DNA from: Planctomycetota bacterium
GTDB lineage: Bacteria > Planctomycetota > Uabimicrobiia > Uabimicrobiales > Uabimicrobiaceae
DNA: 64,000 bases
Reading direction: 5' to 3'
NCBI GenBank assembly: GCA_029260735.1
Contig: JAJDCR010000165.1
Coordinates: 33,527-97,526 of the forward strand
Positions 17,620 through 26,200 of this stretch are shown here, in pieces. The notes beneath the pieces are model-generated. The model saw only the letters and a list, made by a program, of their open reading frames with translations, ran no database searches and was not told the DNA's origin. The translations under genes were made by a program, and so were the position numbers. The first letter of the stretch is position 1, and the number at the start of each line of letters is the position of its first letter.

Positions 17620-18460
17620 TCCTCTCTCCTACGTATTTATATTTATGTAGGAGTCGGCACCCTCAAGGAGATGATAATGTTGTGTTGTCCGCCGGCTCAG
17701 GAGTTGTTTATATCAGAATAAAGTACAGATTTAAACTAAAAAACAATTGTACATAAAAGGTACATAAAAGTTTTCAGACATCAAAAAAGTAAATTTCTTT
17801 TACTTTTTAGGTGCCTTTTCTTATTGTAACTTATATTGCTTCTACAAACAAATAAATATTTTCTTTTTTTTTTTAGGCTAGATTAGCTTTAACCAAGATT
17901 AATTACTATTTATTGATTGTTGTTTTTTTATCTTCTTAGAAATAAAGAACTAAGAGTAAATATAGAAGTTTTAGTTAAACAATGTTTACTTTTTTGATTT
18001 TTAAATTATTTTTTTCTATTAGCAAAAATATTTTTAGTCAACCACGTTGTCTAGCTAAATTATTTTAGCGAAAACACAAACAATTCAAGAATTCATAAAA
18101 GTATTTATTCGTTTTCCAAAAAACTATCTTTTTAATAAAGAAAACAACTATCCATAGTAAAGTGCACCTTTTTCCCTCTATATTTTCAAAAAAGAGGGGC
18201 TAAGAATACTTGTGTTTATAATATATTATATTTTTGATTTTGGCAAGTCTTTCTTAAGAAATTTTGTTAGTTTTGTATTAAATTTCTTAAGTTATTTCAG
18301 GGGGAAGTTCGCCTTTGGCTCACTTTCCCCTGGGCTACTCATATATAACACCTTCGGTGTATAGAACTTAGTGAATTATTCTTTTTCATAGAAATACGCT
18401 TCTATTTTAGATGCCCTAACTTACCAACCACACAAACCGTTTAGAGCGAGCTATTTCTAC
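17620..18460. other. 0.84-kb AT-rich gap with one structured segment
   Basis: No ORF of interest is visible in either strand. Most of it is very AT-rich. The exception is 18299-18358, a locally GC-richer, strongly folded segment listed separately. 17640-17720 is less AT-rich (it contains GTCGGCACCC and GTCCGCCGGCTC) and abuts the minus-strand gene start. Confidence 0.4.
18298..18358. ncRNA. Possible structured RNA or regulatory element
   Basis: Two adjacent hairpins. The first has CAGGGGGAAGT paired with ACTTTCCCCTG and an inner GCC-TTT-GGC stem. The second is ACACC-TTC-GGTGT. Stable structures in an AT-rich gap suggest an RNA or a repeat element; no family is recognised. Confidence 0.35.
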
Positions 18461-18507
18461 AATTAAGTGAGGAATCAAAAACTTTTGGATTCCTCACTTA
18501 ATTTTGA
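18461..18507 (-). terminator. Long perfect stem-loop downstream of fxsA
   Basis: A 16-bp perfect stem (AATTAAGTGAGGAATC with GATTCCTCACTTAATT) and an 11-nt loop, ending about 35 nt beyond the fxsA stop codon on the minus strand. It is probably its terminator. Confidence 0.7.
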
Positions 18508-18536
18508 TAATAATTTTAACCCTTCGCTTTCATTAT

Positions 18537-19010
18537 CTACTCATCTTTATCGATAACTCTTCCTTCAATAATTTCTCCCTCAATAATATTAGGTCTTGAG
18601 TGATTTGAGTTAAAATCAGAACTAAAGGGAGTCATAACCGACATTTGCATTTTCATTCTATTTTTAAAAAGAAAAACCAAATATTTTCGAAGCAAAGCAC
18701 GAGTAGGTGGAAAAAGAAGAGAGAAACCGAATATATCCGTAATAACTCCAGGTGTAACCAGAAAAATTGCCCCAACTAAAATCATAAGACCATTCAACAA
18801 TTCATTTGTTGGCATAATTCCTTTGTCTAAATGGCTTTGAATTTTCTTTAGTGTGCTAATTCCTTCCTGGCGGGCTAGACTTGCTCCGACAATTCCAGTG
18901 AATACAACGATTAATAGAGTTTCAGAGAAACCTATCCTTTCGCTTATACGAACAAGTAGCATTAGTTCAACTAAAGGAACTATCGTAAACAATAAAAATA
19001 GAGAGCACAT
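18537..19010 (-). CDS. fxsA: FxsA family membrane protein
   Basis: 157 residues from the ATG at 19010, preceded by AGGAG. An ATG at 19073 in the same frame adds 21 residues but has no ribosome site and would spoil the usual FxsA N-terminus. The family pattern is clear: a first helix ending VPLVELMLL, then 'ETLLIVVFTGIVGASLARQEG', a conserved loop with 'KIQSHLDKG', and a third segment 'LVGAIFLVTPGVITDIFGF' followed by 'LFPPTRALLRK'. FxsA is a small inner-membrane protein. In E. coli its overproduction relieves F-plasmid exclusion of phage T7; its normal role is unknown. Confidence 0.9.
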   Translation of the reverse strand: MCSLFLLFTIVPLVELMLLVRISERIGFSETLLIVVFTGIVGASLARQEGISTLKKIQSHLDKGIMPTNELLNGLMILVGAIFLVTPGVITDIFGFSLLFPPTRALLRKYLVFLFKNRMKMQMSVMTPFSSDFNSNHSRPNIIEGEIIEGRVIDKDE

Positions 19011-19190
19011 AAAACTATTTTCTCCTATAGTCAACAATGATCCCCAAATTAAATTCTGATTCATTGTAGACATTTTCGAGCCATTGTTGTAGACTATCTA
19101 TAGTCTAATAGCAATAATTTTGGTGAAAAAGAAATAGAAACATCTACTTTCTTTTGGTATTTCTTCTATGATTTGGAAGGCTGCAAAAAA

Positions 19191-19334
19191 ATGAAAAAAA
19201 TATTTTTGCTTTTTGGAATACTAATAACAGCGTTGATGTTGAGTGGTTGCAAAGGGTTTGTTGTTTACGATGAATACTCTGATGAATTTAAAAACAAACC
19301 CGAATCGGATTTTTCCTATTTAAAAGATCTCTAA
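19191..19334 (+). CDS. Small lipoprotein, 47 residues
   Basis: An ATG at 19191, preceded by GGAAGG, opens a 47-codon frame ending in TAA. The N-terminus MKKIFLLFGILITALMLSGC is a textbook lipoprotein signal with lipobox LSGC (Cys20). The mature part is about 28 polar residues (VVYDEYSDEF). A stem-loop follows. Function is unknown. The clear signal peptide and lipobox are the reasons to accept such a short gene. Confidence 0.7.
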   Translation: MKKIFLLFGILITALMLSGCKGFVVYDEYSDEFKNKPESDFSYLKDL

Positions 19335-19354
19335 GCATCATCTGTTTTCCTTAT

Positions 19355-19396
19355 CGGGAGAATGTCAAGTTTTAATAAAACATGAAACTTCTCCCG
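19355..19396. terminator. Stem-loop between convergent genes
   Basis: CGGGAGAA pairs with TTCTCCCG, with further A/T pairs inside. It follows the small lipoprotein gene and faces the end of the minus-strand pilin gene. Confidence 0.65.
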
Positions 19397-19406
19397 CTGC
19401 TTTTAT

Positions 19407-20051
19407 TTAACTGCCTGAAAGAACGGGAGTGGGAAGAGTGATTTGGGTTCTAAACTTCTTAAGTACATCTCTAATCTCATCATCTTCTTCACCTTCTTTT
19501 TTAATTTTTTGAGTTTTAGCTCTACGGCTTTTTACTATTCCTGATTGTTTAATCAATTCCCCGCCCTTTTGCACTCGAATAATCACTTCATACAAATTCG
19601 CCACATCTTTTGCCCTTATTTCTATACTGAAAGAATACTGTTGCAAAATACTTGTATCAACTCCTTCAATTTGAAAGTTAAAAGGAAATTGGCTGCGAGG
19701 TTGCTGCTCTTCTCCAAACCCCAAAGCAGCAAATGGAGCAAACTTATCTTCATTAGGTCCTGGAATAAAAATGGGACTTCCTAAAACGGGCATATCTAAA
19801 TCTTGCGCCTCCACTCCGGCATGAAAAAATTGTAATTTTTCCACTTTTCCAATGGACATATTATTGATGGCAGCTTTTAAACTTGCATGAACAGATTCAA
19901 TAATAATCGTAGAGTTGGAAGACTCTATCGCCTTTTGAGTCGCACTCAAACCAACGGGGAATAGAATAAGGATTCCTGTCAGACCGATACTCAGGATACT
20001 CATTGCAACAAGAATTTCAACTAAGGTAAAACCAGAAGATTCTTTTTTCAT
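19407..20051 (-). CDS. Prepilin-type protein (PilV/GspI-like)
   Basis: 214 residues from the ATG at 20051, which has AAAGGTG upstream and gives the usual short basic leader. The start at 20105 would add 18 residues. The prepilin cleavage/methylation motif is SSGFTLVEILVAMSILSIG with Glu at +5. The C-terminal domain is a soluble beta-rich region (YSFSIEIRAKDVANLYEVII). Such proteins form minor pilins or pseudopilins of type II secretion/type IV pilus systems. It is the last of five such genes in a row. Confidence 0.85.
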   Translation of the reverse strand: MKKESSGFTLVEILVAMSILSIGLTGILILFPVGLSATQKAIESSNSTIIIESVHASLKAAINNMSIGKVEKLQFFHAGVEAQDLDMPVLGSPIFIPGPNEDKFAPFAALGFGEEQQPRSQFPFNFQIEGVDTSILQQYSFSIEIRAKDVANLYEVIIRVQKGGELIKQSGIVKSRRAKTQKIKKEGEEDDEIRDVLKKFRTQITLPTPVLSGS

Positions 20052-20127
20052 CAAAACACCTTTTTTATATGGAGAGTTTTTTTTACTCCCATTTTCGTCA
20101 GTCAAATGAAAGTATTTTTTTAGTAGC

Positions 20128-20871
20128 TTACTCTTTATTGTTTGAGTTTATCAGAAAATAACGGCTTAGAGTTCTCACTTTACGTTGTTTTTCAACCTCT
20201 TTGTCATCACTGATATTGACGATAAGACGAAAGCCAGGAGGAAGTTTTTCGCCAGGAGGATCAGGAGGTAAAGTGATCCCAAACTCTGTCAATTGCCCTG
20301 GAGCAGGTTCCACTAAATCCCAGCGTTTATTCGCATCGTCATAAAGCAAATAATCCACTTTCAGACCAGGTACTCCATTCTCCTCTTTAATAAATTCACA
20401 TAAAGTATCGTAGGTATGAGTAAGGGGGTTATCTTCGTCTAAGGGAGGAAAAGTATCTCCATCTGGCTCGGAAATTTGTCTTTTAAGAACCCATTTGTTA
20501 TTCGATTTTTTCTTTAGGTAGTAAATTACTTGGACATCACCTGTAACAGGTTCTTGGTCTTCTGAATTAGAATTTAACCAAGAAGTAGTAGCAGCAAAGC
20601 GCATAACCACTTGTTTGTCGTCGTTGTTATCAGGGTTGCGTATCTCGAAGGTACTATCATCTCCGCTAGGCGAGTTAATTAAATCCTTTGCGATGATATC
20701 AAAAGAAGCGGTCGCATTAAGATAAATCATCATGCGACTTTCTGAAGAGCTTAGGATATTAGTGGAAGTAATAAATATGGATATTGCAGCTCCCACGAGT
20801 ATCAACATCAAACTAATAGAAACCAAGAGCTCTAGTAAAGTAAAGGCTTTGTCTTGTCGAAGTCTGCTCAT
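20128..20871 (-). CDS. Prepilin-type protein (PilW/GspJ-like)
   Basis: 247 residues. The leader MSRLRQDKAFTLLELLVSIS has cleavage before Phe (Ala-Phe instead of Gly-Phe) and Glu at +5. This is followed by a membrane helix and 'TSTNILSSSESRMMIYLNAT'. Size and layout fit GspJ/PilW minor pseudopilins. The -1 Ala in place of Gly is unusual but tolerated by some prepilin peptidases. It lies in the five-gene pilin cluster. Confidence 0.82.
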   Translation of the reverse strand: MSRLRQDKAFTLLELLVSISLMLILVGAAISIFITSTNILSSSESRMMIYLNATASFDIIAKDLINSPSGDDSTFEIRNPDNNDDKQVVMRFAATTSWLNSNSEDQEPVTGDVQVIYYLKKKSNNKWVLKRQISEPDGDTFPPLDEDNPLTHTYDTLCEFIKEENGVPGLKVDYLLYDDANKRWDLVEPAPGQLTEFGITLPPDPPGEKLPPGFRLIVNISDDKEVEKQRKVRTLSRYFLINSNNKE

Positions 20872-20895
20872 AAAATTTTCCTAAGGTATGGTCTC

Positions 20896-21486
20896 TTAAC
20901 GAATAGCAAAAGATACTTTGCCAGTATTTTTGCTAAGATCAAGAAAACACTTTCGAGTTACTCCGTTTTGAGAAACAACTATATCTGTGAGATTACTTTC
21001 ATCAGGGTCATCGCCTCTATCCCCAGAAAAAAAGACCACTCCACTACTGTTAAATTTATAAACTTTAGCTTCTGCGGGAATGCTAACGTTTGCTCTCTCT
21101 GGCAAAATAATAGGGGGAGACAAGCTAGTGAAAGTTTCTATTCCTCCTCCAGTGGGCTTGGATGCATCAAAAAGGTAAATGCTTCCCTTCGCTCCTTTTT
21201 TTACAGAAGTTGTCGTAGTAGCACCAGGCTTAAGATCAATTTCTCCTGTCACAGGAAAAAGGACTAAGAAAACTTTTATCTTTTTTGAAATAGCCGTCGT
21301 TCGAGCTTGGGTAAAAGCCCCTTGGAGTAATTGAGCTGAACTGCGAAGCTCTCTTTGTTCCCTATAATCAATGAAAAGAGGAGCACTCATACTCAAAATC
21401 AAAACAATAATTGATATAACCACTAAAAGCTCGATCAAGGTAAAGCCTGGATGACTATTAAAACAAGAAAACTTGGAGTTTTTCAT
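20896..21486 (-). CDS. Prepilin-type protein (GspH/FimT-like)
   Basis: 196 residues from the ATG at 21486; a TTG 33 nt upstream in frame is less likely. The motif HPGFTLIELLVVISIIVLIL is a standard prepilin signal. The sequence 'LRSSAQLLQGAFTQARTTAI' after the helix is typical of GspH/FimT. The soluble domain ends 'VTRKCFLDLSKNTGKVSF', a FimT-like C-terminus. Third gene of the pilin cluster counted from its end. Confidence 0.85.
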   Translation of the reverse strand: MKNSKFSCFNSHPGFTLIELLVVISIIVLILSMSAPLFIDYREQRELRSSAQLLQGAFTQARTTAISKKIKVFLVLFPVTGEIDLKPGATTTTSVKKGAKGSIYLFDASKPTGGGIETFTSLSPPIILPERANVSIPAEAKVYKFNSSGVVFFSGDRGDDPDESNLTDIVVSQNGVTRKCFLDLSKNTGKVSFAIR

Positions 21487-21666
21487 GATTTGAGTTGTCT
21501 TTGTGTTGTTTGTGTTCAAAGTAAGTCGAAATTATGTACAAAATTATGTACGAAAAAGGAAGGACTTTGTTGGAAAATGTTAGAATCTATTAAAAATAGA
21601 CTCTAAAAAGAAAAGGTGGGATGATAAATTCACCTCACCTTTCTCTATTAATAGCTGTTTTATAAT

Positions 21667-22335
21667 TTATTTGGTTTGCTCAAGAGCCCAGCTAACTATA
21701 TCATCTGAGTCTTCAGCATCAAAGGCCCCAGTAGAAGTAAAGCTTGTCCCCGTGAGTCCCACATCGTCCTGTGCATCTGCTCCCATAGAGTAAATATCAG
21801 GTAGATGAGACGCTCTGTTAGCACTGTTAAAGTTATTCGGCCCTGGAGGATTATTTCCACTATGATCGCGCCCAGGAACAACTAATAAAGGATTATTAAA
21901 TAAATCGACATACAACCTTTCATTATCTGGGTCCTCATCATCTGGCAAATCTCCATCAAGGTAAGGTCCCCGCACAACTTCGTCCACTAGATAAGCTTGG
22001 CTTTCCAAAAGAAAGCGTAATCGATGATTCCACTCTGTGGTATTAGCATCGTCAACTCCGCTAAGAACCGACTTATTCGAACCAGGGTAAGGAACTGTTT
22101 GCTCATTGCTATTGGATTTAGACATATCCTGGTTTACATCGGGGTAAACGGCAAAGTCCGTGCGATAGTTATTGCATGCTGTGACAATGGCCAGAATTTC
22201 TGCTTGAGTGCCTTGGGTTTGCGCTTTTACAGTCATTTGCCCTGCCAAAACAACAATCATTGCTGCAAGAATAGAGATAATCGCAATAACAATTAAAATT
22301 TCAATTAAGGTAAAACCTAAGTTTTTTTTTCTCAT
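21667..22335 (-). CDS. Prepilin-type protein (GspG-like)
   Basis: 222 residues from the ATG at 22335, preceded by GGGAAAAG. The longer frame from 22401 overlaps the upstream gene and spoils the leader. The signal is NLGFTLIEILIVIAIISIL. Then comes 'TQAEILAIVTACNNYRTDFA' and 'YPDVN', which recall major pseudopilin GspG. The C-terminal part contains Asp-rich loops (DGDLPDDEDPDNE) and 'YSMGADAQDD', like the GspG calcium-site region. Confidence 0.85.
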   Translation of the reverse strand: MRKKNLGFTLIEILIVIAIISILAAMIVVLAGQMTVKAQTQGTQAEILAIVTACNNYRTDFAVYPDVNQDMSKSNSNEQTVPYPGSNKSVLSGVDDANTTEWNHRLRFLLESQAYLVDEVVRGPYLDGDLPDDEDPDNERLYVDLFNNPLLVVPGRDHSGNNPPGPNNFNSANRASHLPDIYSMGADAQDDVGLTGTSFTSTGAFDAEDSDDIVSWALEQTK

Positions 22336-22345
22336 AACTTTTCCC

Positions 22346-22912
22346 TTATGGACTGCGGTAGTTTGTAATCCAGGTTTCTGGTTCCTCTTTAACAACGTCA
22401 CCTAGCTGGTTGTAGACCTGAAATGTTTTGAACTTGACAATAGCCACTCGAGGATCTGGATCATTATCTTTATCTGGATTGAAACGACCCAAGGCTTGCA
22501 TATTTTTATAAAAGAAAGGCGTTTCAAAACGAGAGGCAAAAATAGGATGCTTAGCATCTTTACCATCAAAAACATCGTCAGGAGGGAATTCAAAATACTG
22601 ATTTGGTTTCCCATTGACGTTATCATCGTTAGAATTATTTCCGTCTAAAAAGCGAACCAAAGCACCGTCAAAGTGAGGGTTAGTGCCTCCGTCTGAATTT
22701 CCTTCATTTTCCGAAGGAGGAAAATCCCCTTCATCTGCTTCATACATCTTAAGGGAACTCTCTAAGTTGGTAATTGTTGTCTTGACCTCTACTCGGATGG
22801 TTTTTTCCTGAACCCGTCCTAAAGCAGGCAAAAGAACTGCTGCTAGAATGCCAATAATGGCGATTACGACAAGTAACTCAATTAATGTAAAACCTTGTTT
22901 TTTTTGAGGCAT
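22346..22912 (-). CDS. Prepilin-type protein (GspG-like)
   Basis: 188 residues. The start MPQKKQGFTLIELLVVIAII is a short-leader prepilin signal. 'TTITNLESSLKMYEADEGDF' is the GspG-like segment after the helix. Asn/Asp-rich loops follow. It is the first of five pseudopilin genes transcribed together. No secretion ATPase, secretin or prepilin peptidase lies in the window, so the partners must be elsewhere. Confidence 0.85.
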   Translation of the reverse strand: MPQKKQGFTLIELLVVIAIIGILAAVLLPALGRVQEKTIRVEVKTTITNLESSLKMYEADEGDFPPSENEGNSDGGTNPHFDGALVRFLDGNNSNDDNVNGKPNQYFEFPPDDVFDGKDAKHPIFASRFETPFFYKNMQALGRFNPDKDNDPDPRVAIVKFKTFQVYNQLGDVVKEEPETWITNYRSP

Positions 22913-23256
22913 CTTGATTTCTCTTCAAAAAAGTGTTGGCGAAAAATGGAGAAAAACGATTTCATCTGAGCATGTCATCAATTAAATCTTGTTTAGTATC
23001 TGAGTTCTTATGAAATATAGCAAGGCGCTTTGAATGCGCCTCTTGTCATGGACAACTTTTTTTCTGTAAAAGAAAAGCAACGCTGCTAGATTTTATAAGG
23101 GCTAGATAATCAATAATAGTTGATTGGTGACGCGCCCTAGCTTTCTAGGAAAATCCTAGTTCATGGGCTGGAAAAAAAATGAACAGGCCACTATTTCATT
23201 TTATCATGAAATAGCTCGCTTGCAAGTTTTTTTTGGTGTAGAGCCAGCCCAAGAGA
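22913..23256. other. Gap with small palindromes, no gene
   Basis: 344 nt between two minus-strand genes. A palindrome CTATTTCAT/ATGAAATAG lies near 23192-23214. No ORF or RNA gene is recognised. It must hold the promoter of the pilin cluster and the end of the kinase transcript. Confidence 0.4.
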
Positions 23257-26200
23257 CTATAGAAGACTCTTTGTGTCGAGATCATTTTCTATAGAAAGCT
23301 TGACAATAATGGGATGCTTGCAATGGGGACAAGTTCCTTTTTTCCCATTCATGTTTTCATAAATATGTAACATTTTATTGCATCGAGGACAGGTGAAACG
23401 TATTTTTTCACGTTTTTTTGTAGGAAGAATTTGGTGAATATAGGTACGTAATGTCTTTAGACACTTCAAGTGCATACTCTGAGCAAAAGCAATTTTTTCA
23501 GAAAAATTCTCAATCTCATCCTCTTGAGAGTCTGATGAATCGTAGGAAGTTTCTCCCGTTAACTCTTCAACGTAGTCCAATAAAATTTGATCTAAGCAAT
23601 GACAAACCTCTTCAATATCTACGCGCTCATCCACACTAGGCTTCATCATATCAAAAATTAAGTCACTCATTGCCTTGGTCGCAGGAGTTTCTTTTACGCT
23701 ATCAATAACTCTCTCTTTTTCTTTAGAGAGAACTTGCTTGACAATTTCAGATAAACTCTTTCCTGATACAGGTAATTTTCCCGTTAATAATGTGAACATT
23801 ACAGCTCCCAATTGATAAATATCACACTTGGGAGTTAAAACTTTATCTGTCTTGAATTGCTCAGGAGCGGCGTAAAAAAGAGAGCCCGCAAATTTTCCTT
23901 TGAGAGCATTTTCTTCTGCGCTCATAGGACGATAGCGTTCGTAAACACTATCTGCTCTTTTCTTTTCCTGCTCTCGTAAAATATCTAGCTGATCTTCTGT
24001 TCTTTTTAGGTCTTTGTCTACTTGAGGAAGTCCATCATTTTGCCCTGACAAAATAATTTGGTTTTTCTTTTCACTAAGTTCGCGGTAGCGCTTCTCAACT
24101 TGTTCTATTTCTCGAGTAATTTGCAAAAACTCATCATCGAGTAAACGCAGAAGTCTTTTTCTTTCTTTACTTAAACGCTTGCTAAAGTCTCGTGTCGTAA
24201 TAGCCAAACCAAAATCCGATAACTTGGGAACGGCATGGGGATCAAGAAGTATGTTGGCAGGCTTGATATCGCGATGAATAATTCCTTTTTTATGCAGCTT
24301 GACCAAAGCTTTCGCTAGTCCATAAAACATCGCAAAGGCCACTGTGGGAGAAAGTCTTTCTTCTGGGAACATTCTTCCTAAATTCTCTAAACTTCCATGA
24401 GAAGCATATTCCATCATGATATAGTAGCCTAAAGAATCATCTTGGTCTGCTGCTCCATATGGATTCATCAAACGTCCGTGCTGCATTAGTCCAATAATGG
24501 TAGGGCTCGGCCTATCATCCAGGGTGAAACTCTCTAGTATTTCAGCTTCCATAATCAAAGAATCTTCAAAACCCTTAAAACCCACCTTGACAACAAAAGT
24601 ACTAGCTGCTGGTACTTCTGAATAGATAATTTCTTTTCCATCAGCCCCTTGTCGCACAGTGAGGTAATCTACAAAATAGTGCCGAGCCCATTGGTTTTCG
24701 GGTCTCAAAGATAAAATTGTTGCATCATGTTTTGTGATCAGCTTGAGAACTAACCCCATTCCTCCGCGCCCCAACTCATTTATTTCATAGTCGCCTTGGA
24801 AGAAAGCTTTAATCGCAGCGATATTTTCCTGATAATTTTGATAGTCAAAGAGCCACTCTAAGTTAAAACGAAATCGTTTATGATCTTTCTTGAATATTTC
24901 GTATAGATAGTAGTGTTTATCTTTTTCTAAGTCGTAATCTTGAAGAAACTTGAGCCAAGCCATGCTTTGATGATAATTCGAAAAATCAACTGTAATTCTC
25001 AATTGCTCCTGAATAGAAGAAAAAAGATTTTTGATATCTTCTCTGTCTACTCTTTTTTCTCTTGTTTGAGTGTCGGAAGAAAGTTTTGTCGACTCACTCG
25101 GAGGGTCAACAATGGTAGCACTTGATCCCCAATCCACCTCGCTCTTTTCCAAAGAGTTGATCGTTGATTTTTCAGAAGAATCTAAAGATTCTTCGATAAG
25201 CGTAGCTTCTGCATCTGATGAACTTTCTTCTTCGACAATACGAATGACCTCATCAACCTCTTCGCTTTCTTGGATCGTTGCCTCTGACTGCCAAGAAGGC
25301 ACTGAGGCATTATTTTCTTCTTCAACAAGACGAATAACCTCATCAACTTCTTCGCTTTCTGGGATCGTTGCCTCTGATTGCCAAGATGTATCAGTATTTT
25401 TATCTCGAATTTTCATAAAATCTTGTGCCACCCTGGCTAAATCAGCATTTCTAATTGTCTCGTGGAGCTGCGAGGGATCGCTAAAACTAAACTCATCAAC
25501 TAAGGTGGCTTCCGTGTCCCAACTAGAAGATAAGGCATCTCCCACTTCTTTTGATATATCCACCTCAGGAATCGTAGCTCCCAGATTAAAATTTTCTCCT
25601 TCCAAACTAGAAACAGACATATCTTCATCAATTAAGGTGGCTTCAGAGTCCCAGTTTTCATCATCCGAGGAAGGCCTCGAGTCGAAAGTTATTTTCTCAT
25701 CAATTAGAGTAGCTTCACTCTCTTCCCCTGGAGATGGCAAATTTAAATCAAAAGGCTCATCTATGATGGTTGTCTCGTTTTTCCCTGTTCCAAAAGCATC
25801 AATAAAAACCCCCTCTGGGCTTAATCGAGCAGTTGCCTCAAATTCTTCAGGAATGTCCAGGTCCACCATTGTATTAGCTGTTCCCAAAGAATTAGCTTCA
25901 GGAGGAAGATCAAAGTTTTGCACTGTCTGGTCACTCGCAAAATCAAAATCACTGTCCTTTACGCCACCATCAGGAAGATCAAAGTTTTGCACTGTCTGAT
26001 CACTCGCAAAATCAAAATCACTATTCCTTATGCCACCATCAGAAAGATCTACATTTTGCACTGTCTGATCACTCGCAAAATCAAAATCACTATCTTTGAC
26101 TGTTTGATCTATTGCGGGAGGAAGCTCAAAGTTTTGAACAGTTTCATCACCTCTAACAGAAGCAGTACTTGCTTGATCTGTCGAAGCAGGAAGCTCAAGG

